A stretch of DNA of 5,156 nt, taken from NCBI GenBank assembly GCA_023446865.1, contig JAEXPL010000210.1:1-5156 (forward strand), read 5' to 3'. Below, piece after piece: positions 1 to 5,156 of the stretch (positions are counted from its first letter, which is position 1; every line of letters begins with the position of its first letter). A model generated the notes under the pieces. It ran no database searches. It saw only the letters and a program-made list of their open reading frames with translations, and was not told where the DNA came from. The position numbers and the translations under genes are program-made. Source of the stretch: Verrucomicrobiota bacterium (GTDB lineage Bacteria; Verrucomicrobiota; Verrucomicrobiia; Opitutales; Opitutaceae).

Positions 1-215
1 GCCCAGAGGCGCATGCCGACGGCCGGCACGAGGAAGAGGAAGAGCCACGGGTGGAAGAAGAAGAACGGCTCGAGCGAGGCCGTGTTGGACTCGAAGAAGC
101 GCCCGGCGAAGAAGCCGAGGCCGCTCGCGGCGAGCAGGAACACGACGAGAAAGACGTACGCCACCGGCGTGCGGAAGTAGCCGGCGAATTCGCGTTTGAA
201 GATCGCGGAGATCAT
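1..215 (-). CDS. ABC-2 type transporter permease, GldF-like (5' part only)
   Basis: This is the N-terminal 71 codons of an integral membrane permease; the rest lies beyond position 1. The visible protein begins MISAIFKREFAGYFRTPVAY. It has a short cytoplasmic amphipathic start (residues 1-16), a first membrane helix (about 18-38), an extracytoplasmic stretch rich in Phe (about 39-54), and a second helix starting at HPWLFLFLVPAVGM (55-68), followed by RLW. The 'FKRE...YF.TP.AYVF' opening and the 'FHPWL.LFLVPA..MRLW' motif are characteristic of the GldF-like ABC-2 permease family. Such proteins are normally about 240 aa or more with six helices, so roughly a third is seen. The gene lies 63 bp downstream of the ATPase gene on the same strand and very likely shares its transcript. 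The ATG at 215-213 is the first in-frame start giving the family N-terminus; no Shine-Dalgarno sequence is evident. The substrate is unknown. GldF is linked to gliding in Bacteroidota, but homologues are widespread in non-gliders. Confidence 0.88.
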   Translation of the reverse strand, partial: MISAIFKREFAGYFRTPVAYVFLVVFLLAASGLGFFAGRFFESNTASLEPFFFFHPWLFLFLVPAVGMRLW

Positions 216-278
216 GGCGGAGGAACGGAACGAAGGACGGTGGACCGTGGACAGGGTACTGTTGACGGTGGAATCCGG
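216..278. other. Spacer between ABC ATPase and permease genes, with small repeats
   Basis: This 63-bp stretch separates the ATPase stop codon (TAA, complement of 279-281) from the permease start. It contains a 9-bp direct repeat, GACGGTGGA, at 236-244 and 264-272. It also has a short dyad, ACGGT-gg-ACCGT, at 237-248. There is no clear terminator with a T-tract on the minus strand, which agrees with co-transcription of the two genes. Whether the repeats do anything is unknown. Confidence 0.4.
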
Positions 279-1019
279 TTACACGGCGGCCGCCGTCGCG
301 GCCGGGCCGAGCGTGAGTTCGCGGAAGACCTCGTCGAGACGGCCCTCCGGATGGCGGGCGCGGAGCGAGGCCGGGGTCTCGTCGCAGACGACGCGGCCAC
401 GGGCGATGATGATCACCCGGGTACAGAGCGCCTCGACCTCCTCGAGAATGTGTGTGGAGAGGATGATGGCCTTCTCCTTCGCCATGCCGGCGATGATGCG
501 GCGCACCTCGCGCTTCTGGTTCGGATCGAGGCCGTCGGTCGGCTCGTCGAGCACGAGCACCGGCGGGTCGTGCAGCACGGCCTGGGCGAAGCCCACGCGC
601 TGCTTGTAGCCCTTCGAGAGCGTTTCGATCGGCTGGCGACGCACCTCGCCGAGGAAACAAAGGTTGAGCGCGCGCTCCACGGCGCCGACCTGCGCGGCCA
701 AGTCGCCGGGGAACCGCACCGCGGCGATGAAGCCGAGGAACTCCTCGACGGTCATCTCCGGGTAGCTCGGCGAGCTCTCGGGCAGGTAACCGATGCGGCG
801 TTTCACGCCCACGGGGTCGATGCGCACGTCGAGCCCGTCGACCCGGGCGGTGCCGCCGGTGGGCGGCAGGAACCCGGTGAGCATCTTCATGGTGGTGGAT
901 TTGCCGGCGCCGTTGGGCCCGAGGAAACCGAGGATGTCGCCGCGGTTCACGCGGAACGAGACACCGTCGACGGCCCGAATCGGTCCGAAATCTTTGATGA
1001 GGTTCTGGACTTCAATCAT
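279..1019 (-). CDS. ABC transporter ATP-binding protein, GldA/ABC-2 exporter type
   Basis: This is a complete 246-aa cytoplasmic ATPase that would power the membrane permease encoded just downstream. The motifs are in normal order: Walker A GPNGAGKST (34-42), a Q-loop region GYLPESSP (77-84), signature LSKGYKQR (134-141), Walker B VLVLDEP (154-160) with catalytic Glu159, D-loop DGLD (162-165), and the switch histidine in STHILEE (His190). The Q-loop glutamine position appears to be Glu81, as is common in GldA-like and other ABC-2 ATPases with 'GYLPE'. Length and motif spacing are typical of one full nucleotide-binding domain. The frame stays open for 88 codons upstream, but those residues are low-complexity Arg/Pro-rich with no ABC similarity. 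I therefore start at ATG 1019-1017, giving MIEVQNLIKDFG, the usual ABC opening. No Shine-Dalgarno sequence is visible. The substrate cannot be read from the sequence; the family includes gliding-associated transporters and many uncharacterised exporters. Confidence 0.95.
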   Translation of the reverse strand: MIEVQNLIKDFGPIRAVDGVSFRVNRGDILGFLGPNGAGKSTTMKMLTGFLPPTGGTARVDGLDVRIDPVGVKRRIGYLPESSPSYPEMTVEEFLGFIAAVRFPGDLAAQVGAVERALNLCFLGEVRRQPIETLSKGYKQRVGFAQAVLHDPPVLVLDEPTDGLDPNQKREVRRIIAGMAKEKAIILSTHILEEVEALCTRVIIIARGRVVCDETPASLRARHPEGRLDEVFRELTLGPAATAAAV

Positions 1020-1207
1020 GGCGAAGGGAGGGGAAGGTGCAGGGTGTGCAGAAACACGAGCCGCGGAAAAAGGTTCCCGCGGCACCAAAGCGAGGTGTTC
1101 GGGATAAGGGCGGCGGCAGGCGTGTCCAGTATTTCCTGTGCCGGTCGCCGCAACAGGAGAGAGGCGCTCCGTTTTGATTTTCCGGCCTCGGCCGCCATGG
1201 TGCTTCC
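1020..1207. promoter_or_regulatory. Divergent intergenic region between ABC operon and sensor kinase
   Basis: This 188-bp region must hold the 5' ends of both the leftward ABC operon and the rightward kinase gene. I see no convincing sigma-70 promoter with correct spacing on either strand. The best fragment is on the minus strand: TTGCGG (complement of 1148-1153) followed by AATACT (complement of 1128-1133), but the 14-nt spacer is too short. A purine-rich AGGAGAGAGG at 1155-1164 resembles a Shine-Dalgarno sequence but lies about 43 nt before the kinase ATG, too far to serve it. An imperfect dyad at 1134-1158 is listed separately. Confidence 0.5.
1134..1158. repeat. Imperfect 25-bp inverted repeat, possible operator
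   Basis: The outer arms TCCTGT (1134-1139) and ACAGGA (1153-1158) are perfectly complementary. After two mismatches, an inner CGG/CCG match continues the symmetry around a centre at 1146. About nine of twelve positions pair, counting only Watson-Crick pairs. A dyad of this size midway between divergent genes could be a regulator binding site or a leader hairpin. No family-specific operator consensus is recognised. Confidence 0.35.
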
Positions 1208-3724
1208 ATGTCGTCCGACAGCGCCGCGGCGTCGTCCTCTCCTCTCCGCGCCCAAGAATGGCCGCTCGGTGTGCGCATCGCACTGGTGGGGCTGGCCTAT
1301 TTCGCGCTCGCCCGGCTCGGGCTGGCGTTCGCGACGATCACCGCGAACGTCTCCCCGATCTGGCCGCCCGCCGGCTTGGCGTTCGGAACGCTGATCATCG
1401 GTGGTCTGCGGCTGTGGCCCGGCGTGGCCTGCGGCGCCTTTGCGGCCGCGCTTTCCGCGGGCGCCGAACCCTGGGCGGCGTTGCTCATGGCCGCCGGCAA
1501 CACGCTCGAACCGGTGGTGACGGTCGCGCTGCTGCGGAAACTCTTCGAGTTCCGCGACGACTTCGAACGCCCGCGCCACGTGGTCGGTTTCATCCTGCTG
1601 CACGGCGCGGTGGGCACGCCGCTCAGCGCGTTGCTCGGCACGGGCGCGCTGTGGCTGGACGGCAAGGTCGGTGGGGAACACTGGCTCGCCGCGGCGCTGA
1701 CGTGGTGGGGCGGCAATTTCGCCGGCGGCCTCGTGCTCGGGCCGCTGCTGATCGCCGCGCAACACGTGGTGATGCGAGCGCGGCCCGCGGCATTGTTGCG
1801 CGAGCTCGTGGGGCTGACCGCGCTGCTGGTGATCGTAGGCGGGACGGTTTTTGTCTGGGGCCCGCCGTGGGGGCTCTCCCATCCGACGCTGATCGTGCTT
1901 CCGTTTCCGCTGCTGATCTGGATCGCCTGGCGCTTCGCCATCGGGGGAGCGGCCCTCTCGCTGCTGCTGCTGAGCATCCTGGCCGTGTGGGGCACCGCCC
2001 TCGGCGGCGGGCCGTTCGGGGCGCTTTCCCCGCGTGCCGCCTACGGTTTCCTCCTCGTGTACCTCGCCGTGGTGGCGCTCACCTCGCTTGTCCTCGCCGC
2101 TTTCAACGTTCAGCGCGAGCAGGTGCTGAGCCGGTTGCGCCAGCGCGAGTGGCAACTCTCCGAAGCCCAGCGCATCGGCAATCTCGGCGTCTGGGTCTGG
2201 GACCTCCGCACCGACTCCTTCCAGCTCTCCGAAGGCGGCCTGCGCATCCTCGGTGGCGAGCGCGCGGAGTTCGCCCCGAAGATCGGCACGTTTCTCGAAC
2301 GGGTGCACCCGGAGGACCGACGCCAACTCGAAGAACTGATCCTCCGCGTTCGCCGCTCGGACCGCCGCGAGTCGTGCGAGGTGCGGATTCCCCGCGAGGA
2401 CGGCCCGCCGCGGTACATCACCGTCGCCTGCTCGGCGCTCCGGTCTTCCCGCGGACAGGCAACGACATTGCTCGGCACGCTCTTCGACGTCACCGAGCGC
2501 AAGCGTTACGAGGACGAGCAAGCCAGCATGCAACGCAAGCTGCTCGAGACACAGAAACTCGAGAGCCTCGGCCTGCTGGCCGGCGGCATCGCGCACGACT
2601 TCAACAACCTCCTCACCGGCATCCTCGGCAATTCCAGCCTGCTCCGGCTCCAACTCCCCGAAGGTTCACCCCAACACGAGGGGTTGCGCCGCATCGAGAC
2701 CTCCGCCGAGCGCGCCGCCGATCTGTGCCGGCAGATGCTCGCCTACTCCGGCAAGGGCCGGTTCGTCATCCGCACCGTGGAGCTCAACGAACTCGTTCGC
2801 AGCACGCTGGCACTCGCCCAATCGACGCTGCCAAAACGCGCCGACCTCACCTTCACGCCCGCCGCCGCGCTGCCCGGTATCCGCGCCGACCTGCTCCAGC
2901 TCCGCCAGGTGCTGCTCAACCTCGCCATCAACGCCGCCGAGGCCCTGCCCGAAACTGGCGGCCGGGTGGCCGTCCGCACGGGGACAGTGCCGGTCGACCG
3001 CACCTGGTTCGCCGGCGCCTACCTCGCGCCCGACCTGCCCGAGGGCGAGTATGTGTTCCTCGAAGTGGAGGACACCGGTGCCGGAATCCCTCCCGAACTC
3101 CTGCCCAAGATCTTCGATCCGTTCTTCTCGACCAAGTTCACCGGGCGCGGTTTGGGTCTGGCCGCCGTCGCCGGCATCGTGCGTGCCCACCATGGCGCCA
3201 TCCGCGTGTCCAGCCAGCCCGGGCGAGGGACCACCTTCCGCATCGTCTTCCCCCCCGCCCCACCGGAGCCGCGGCCCGCGGCGGCGGGCGCGCCCACCGG
3301 CACCGCCCGGGCAATCGCACCGACCAGCGCCACGACTGCCCCCGTCCATGTCCTGATCGTCGACGACGAGGATACGATCCGCGAAATTGCCGCCGAAGTG
3401 CTCGTCAAGAACGGGCATTCCACCACCGTCGCCGAGGACGGCCGGCGCGCCCTCGAACTCTTCGCCCGGGACGATCGCCGCTTCCACGTCGTGCTGCTCG
3501 ACTACGCCATGCCGCACCTCGACGGGCTGGAGACATTCCGGCAGCTGCGCCAGCGCCGCACCGACCTGCCCGTCATCCTCATGAGCGGTTTCGAGCGCGA
3601 GGAGGCGCTGGATCGGTTCGTCAATCTGGGTCTCGCCGGCTTTCTGCAGAAGCCATTCACCCCAACTGAACTGCTCGCGGCGATCGCACACGCCACAGCC
3701 CGGACACCAACGCCAGTGCGTTGA
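1208..3724 (+). CDS. Hybrid sensor histidine kinase (MASE1-PAS-HisKA-HATPase-REC)
   Basis: This 838-aa membrane-bound hybrid kinase should autophosphorylate on His463 and pass the phosphate to its own receiver. Residues about 20-300 form a multi-helix membrane sensor of MASE1 type, marked by SPIWPPAGLAFG (49-60). A short linker helix (300-318) leads to one PAS domain (about 319-433), ending in the usual DVTERKR (427-433). The DHp helix carries the phosphoacceptor motif AHDFNN (462-467). The ATPase domain shows an N box with LNLAINAAEA (570-579), G1 DTGAGIP (622-628), F box FDPFFSTK (636-643) and G2 GRGLGL (646-651). A Pro/Ala-rich linker (about 681-712) joins the C-terminal receiver, which has acidic residues Asp719 and Asp720, phosphoacceptor Asp765 (LLDYAMP), Ser793 and Lys815 (QKPF). 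All catalytic residues are present. ATG 1208 is the first start after an in-frame stop at 1175; no Shine-Dalgarno sequence is seen. The signal and downstream target are unknown. Confidence 0.95.
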   Translation: MSSDSAAASSSPLRAQEWPLGVRIALVGLAYFALARLGLAFATITANVSPIWPPAGLAFGTLIIGGLRLWPGVACGAFAAALSAGAEPWAALLMAAGNTLEPVVTVALLRKLFEFRDDFERPRHVVGFILLHGAVGTPLSALLGTGALWLDGKVGGEHWLAAALTWWGGNFAGGLVLGPLLIAAQHVVMRARPAALLRELVGLTALLVIVGGTVFVWGPPWGLSHPTLIVLPFPLLIWIAWRFAIGGAALSLLLLSILAVWGTALGGGPFGALSPRAAYGFLLVYLAVVALTSLVLAAFNVQREQVLSRLRQREWQLSEAQRIGNLGVWVWDLRTDSFQLSEGGLRILGGERAEFAPKIGTFLERVHPEDRRQLEELILRVRRSDRRESCEVRIPREDGPPRYITVACSALRSSRGQATTLLGTLFDVTERKRYEDEQASMQRKLLETQKLESLGLLAGGIAHDFNNLLTGILGNSSLLRLQLPEGSPQHEGLRRIETSAERAADLCRQMLAYSGKGRFVIRTVELNELVRSTLALAQSTLPKRADLTFTPAAALPGIRADLLQLRQVLLNLAINAAEALPETGGRVAVRTGTVPVDRTWFAGAYLAPDLPEGEYVFLEVEDTGAGIPPELLPKIFDPFFSTKFTGRGLGLAAVAGIVRAHHGAIRVSSQPGRGTTFRIVFPPAPPEPRPAAAGAPTGTARAIAPTSATTAPVHVLIVDDEDTIREIAAEVLVKNGHSTTVAEDGRRALELFARDDRRFHVVLLDYAMPHLDGLETFRQLRQRRTDLPVILMSGFEREEALDRFVNLGLAGFLQKPFTPTELLAAIAHATARTPTPVR

Positions 3725-3725
3725 G

Positions 3726-3742
3726 CGCGAGCGCCCCTCGCG
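3726..3742 (+). terminator. GC-rich stem-loop just after the kinase stop codon
   Basis: CGCGAG (3726-3731) and CTCGCG (3737-3742) form a perfect 6-bp stem with a 5-nt loop, beginning one base after the TGA of the kinase gene. The position suits a transcription terminator or a 3'-end stabilising hairpin. There is no T-run afterwards, so it does not meet the usual criteria for an intrinsic terminator, and in GC-rich DNA such a stem can arise by chance. Confidence 0.3.
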
Positions 3743-3818
3743 GCGGGCGACGCCGGACCATCGACTGCCGTTGCACTTGCCATTCCCCTACGCAGACGGT
3801 TCGCTGTGATCGCACACC

Positions 3819-4331
3819 ATGAAAAACCTCCTCGCGGTTGTCGCCTTGGTTCTGCTCGCCGCCGTCGCCGCGGCGCTCTGGCGGATCGATTCCCGCCTCG
3901 CCCCGCTCACCGAGCTCGCCCAAGCGCAGCTGGCTGATCGCGAAGCGGCGCGGCAAGCCGAGCTAGCCCGTGTCGCCGCCGCCGCCCGCGCTGAACAGGA
4001 GGCTCGCGCCCAAGCCCAGACTGCCGCCGCACGCCAAGCCGCGGAAGCAGCCGCCGCGGCCGAGCAGGCCCGCGCCGAGGCCGCGCGCCTCGCGCGGAAC
4101 GCCGCCCCAGTCAAACCCGGCGAGATCGTCCCGCTCATCCAGCTCGACAACCACGAAACCGTGCGCAACGCCGTAGTCGTCGCCGTGCAGCCCACGAGCG
4201 TGAGTTTCCGCGTCGGCACCCAGCTCTACAACATCCCCACCGACCAGCTGCCGGAAGACCTCCGCGGACGGGTGCAGCGGATGTTTCCCGCCGCGCCTCC
4301 ACCTGCCGCCAAGGAAACCGGCCAACCCTGA
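3819..4331 (+). CDS. Membrane-anchored coiled-coil protein with C-terminal SH3-like domain
   Basis: I cannot give this 170-aa protein a specific function. Residues 1-3 (MKN) precede a single hydrophobic helix (about 4-20), best read as a signal anchor; there is no lipobox cysteine and no clear signal-peptidase site. Residues about 25-95 are extremely rich in Ala, Glu, Arg and Gln and should form a long helix or coiled coil. A compact beta-rich segment follows (about 101-157), with the hallmark IPTDQLPEDLRGRV (139-152). This resembles the SH3-like 'LPxDLR' domains common in Verrucomicrobiota proteins of unknown role. The tail is Pro/Ala-rich. The layout suggests an anchored protein whose domain sits in the periplasm, perhaps as a scaffold. 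The gene starts 94 bp after the kinase gene. ATG 3819 is chosen because it directly precedes the hydrophobic helix. Third positions are strongly G/C, supporting real coding. No Shine-Dalgarno sequence is evident. Confidence 0.82.
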   Translation: MKNLLAVVALVLLAAVAAALWRIDSRLAPLTELAQAQLADREAARQAELARVAAAARAEQEARAQAQTAAARQAAEAAAAAEQARAEAARLARNAAPVKPGEIVPLIQLDNHETVRNAVVVAVQPTSVSFRVGTQLYNIPTDQLPEDLRGRVQRMFPAAPPPAAKETGQP

Positions 4332-4434
4332 CGGTCGGCCCGCGGGCAGCCGCTCCGGCACGGCCGCGCGTGGCCGGAAATTCCCTTGACCCCTCCCCGC
4401 CCCGGCCCGTCATGGCTCGGGCTCAAGCGCCGTG

Positions 4435-4536
4435 ATGTTCACCGACCACGACCTCCCGCAGCACAACGCGCCGACCTCCTTTGGGAAGGCGCCGACCGGC
4501 CGCACCATCGCGGCGGTCACGGCGGACAGCCGGTGA
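4435..4536 (+). CDS. Possible small ORF, 33 aa, unknown
   Basis: This short frame begins MFTDHDLPQHNAPTSFGKAP and ends at TGA 4534-4536, 34 bp before the PurF-like start. By my count 32 of its 33 sense codons end in G or C, against roughly 60% G/C at first and second positions. That is the pattern of the real genes here. A GTG directly in front (4432) is an alternative start and would share the 'GCC' context seen before other starts in the window. Against it: it is very short, has no Shine-Dalgarno sequence, and matches no family I recognise. It could be a small protein, an upstream or leader peptide, or a remnant of a longer gene. Confidence 0.3.
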   Translation: MFTDHDLPQHNAPTSFGKAPTGRTIAAVTADSR

Positions 4537-4555
4537 AGTCCGCCACCCTCCGCCC

Positions 4556-4560
4556 AGGAG
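4556..4560 (+). promoter_or_regulatory. Ribosome binding site of the PurF-like gene
   Basis: AGGAG lies 10 nt before ATG 4571. The spacing is slightly long but workable. It is the only clear Shine-Dalgarno sequence near any start in the window, and it supports the chosen start of the PurF-like gene. Confidence 0.6.
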
Positions 4561-4570
4561 CCCCCACGCC

Positions 4571-5156
4571 ATGAGCGACTCCGTGAAACACGAGTGCGGC
4601 ATCACCCTGATCCGCCTGCTCAAACCGCTCGCCTACTACCAAGACAAGTACGGCACGCCGCTCTGGGGCTTCTTCAAGCTGTTTCTCATGATGGAGAAGC
4701 AGCACAACCGCGGGCAGGACGGCGCCGGCGTGGCCGCCCTCAAGCTCGATGTGCCCAACGGCCTGCCCTTCATGTTCCGCGAGCGGAACATCAAGGCCAA
4801 CCCGCTCGACAAGATCTTCAAGGAGCTGCTCGGCCAATACCAGGGGAAGGTCGACGCCGGCACCATCCACCCCGAGTTCGCCGAGACGGTGAAGCAGAAC
4901 TTCGATTTCGGCGCCGAAGCCTACCTCGGCCACCTGCGCTACGGCACCTCCGGCGGCTACAGCATCAGCGCCTGCCACCCGTTCTTCCGCAAGAGCCCGT
5001 GGACGACCCGCAACCTGATGCTCGCGGGCAACTTCAACATGACCAACACCGCCGAGCTCAACGAGCAGCTCGTCGGCATGGGCGCCCACCCGATCTTCGC
5101 CACCGACACCCAGGCGCTGCTCGAGCTGCTCGGCTTCTACCTCGATGAGGAGCACG
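4571..5156 (+). CDS. PurF-like amidophosphoribosyltransferase family protein, glutaminase domain (5' part only)
   Basis: The first 195 codons of a class II (Ntn-type) glutamine amidotransferase are visible; the gene runs off the right edge. Canonical PurF makes phosphoribosylamine from PRPP and glutamine, the first step of purine synthesis in the cytosol. The nucleophile is Cys9 in HECGI (7-11), so the first eight residues would be a cleaved propeptide. Further motifs are QHNRGQDGAG (44-53), GHLRYGT (120-126), LAGNFNMTN (151-159) and TDTQAL (178-183), whose Asp179 matches the substrate-binding aspartate of PurF. These match the long PurF-like form (over 600 aa) annotated in Bacteroidota and Verrucomicrobiota, rather than the roughly 470-500 aa enzyme. 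The phosphoribosyltransferase half is outside the window, so the full reaction is inferred. ATG 4571 fits both the family N-terminus and an AGGAG upstream. Confidence 0.9.
   Translation, partial: MSDSVKHECGITLIRLLKPLAYYQDKYGTPLWGFFKLFLMMEKQHNRGQDGAGVAALKLDVPNGLPFMFRERNIKANPLDKIFKELLGQYQGKVDAGTIHPEFAETVKQNFDFGAEAYLGHLRYGTSGGYSISACHPFFRKSPWTTRNLMLAGNFNMTNTAELNEQLVGMGAHPIFATDTQALLELLGFYLDEEH

Larger units (their letters stand above)
4332..4570. other. Spacer before the PurF-like gene, with palindrome and hairpin
   Basis: This 239-bp stretch follows the coiled-coil gene. It begins with a perfect 10-bp palindrome, GCCCGCGGGC (4338-4347). A 5-bp stem, CGGCC/GGCCG, with a 6-nt loop lies at 4361-4376. 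Either could contribute to ending transcription, but neither has a T-tract. TTGACC at 4386-4391 looks like a -35 element, yet no acceptable -10 lies 16-18 nt downstream. No purine riboswitch or recognisable repressor site is seen. The right half holds the possible small ORF described separately. Confidence 0.4.

Noticed and set aside
1020..1283. An 88-residue N-terminal extension of the ABC ATPase.
   Set aside because: The extra residues are Arg/Pro-rich and unlike any ABC protein. They would also overlap the kinase 5' end. The start at 1019 gives the standard N-terminus.
51..1394. A 447-codon plus-strand frame opposite the ABC genes.
   Set aside because: It is antisense to a clear ABC ATPase and permease and crosses the divergent intergenic region into the kinase gene; no domain is seen.
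1016..2653. A 545-codon antisense open frame across the kinase 5' half and the intergenic region.
   Set aside because: Low-complexity Glu/Arg/Gln-rich product with no recognisable fold; explained by GC-rich codon mirroring of the sense gene.
1138..3669. An 843-codon open frame overlapping the kinase gene on the same strand in another frame.
   Set aside because: Its product is Arg/Pro/Ala-rich with no domain, whereas the kinase frame shows every expected motif. Long open shadow frames are normal in GC-rich genes.
3771..3805. TTGCAC and TTGCCA as possible -35 elements upstream of the coiled-coil gene.
   Set aside because: No acceptable -10 hexamer is found 16-18 nt downstream of either.
3805..3816. 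TGTG-ATCG-CACA before the coiled-coil gene, resembling half sites of a CRP operator.
   Set aside because: The spacing does not match the CRP consensus, the arms are only 4 bp, and the site abuts the start codon; chance is likely.
4386..4574. A 62-codon plus-strand frame before the PurF-like gene, ending in an ATGA overlap with its start.
   Set aside because: The overlap looks like translational coupling, but the product is Pro/Arg/His-rich and lacks the third-position G/C pattern of the neighbouring real genes.
4517..5155. A 212-codon antisense frame across the PurF-like gene.
   Set aside because: The plus-strand frame carries a full set of class II amidotransferase motifs, so the antisense frame is a shadow.

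Overview
The window is GC-rich bacterial DNA, densely coded, with strong G/C preference at third codon positions. The gene content fits a Verrucomicrobiota genome, and the Opitutaceae are my best guess. Three things point there: a GldA/GldF-type ABC-2 transporter pair, a long-form PurF-like amidotransferase of the kind also found in Bacteroidota, and a small membrane-anchored protein ending in an SH3-like 'LPxDLR' domain. This assignment is inference from protein style, not from a marker gene.

Layout. On the minus strand, positions 1-1019 hold a two-gene ABC-2 exporter operon: a complete ATPase (279-1019), then 63 bp, then the 5' end of a permease that leaves the window at position 1. A 188-bp divergent intergenic region (1020-1207) separates it from the plus-strand genes. 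The first of these is a large hybrid sensor kinase (1208-3724) with MASE1 membrane sensor, PAS, HisKA, HATPase and REC parts. After a 94-bp gap that starts with a GC-rich stem-loop comes a 170-aa membrane-anchored, Ala/Arg/Glu-rich coiled-coil protein (3819-4331). A 239-bp spacer (4332-4570) carries a possible 33-codon small ORF. Last is the 5' part of a PurF-like glutamine amidotransferase (4571 to the window end).

How the genes relate. The ATPase and permease almost certainly form one transporter. The kinase senses an unknown signal through its membrane domain; no stand-alone response regulator or Hpt protein is visible here, so its output partner is unknown. The coiled-coil protein and the PurF-like enzyme share its strand, but nothing in the sequence ties them to it functionally. 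This looks mostly like ordinary chromosomal sequence. I see no mobile element, CRISPR array, tRNA, rRNA or defence system. The points most worth a second look are the possible small ORF before the PurF-like gene and the altered glutaminase motifs of that enzyme.
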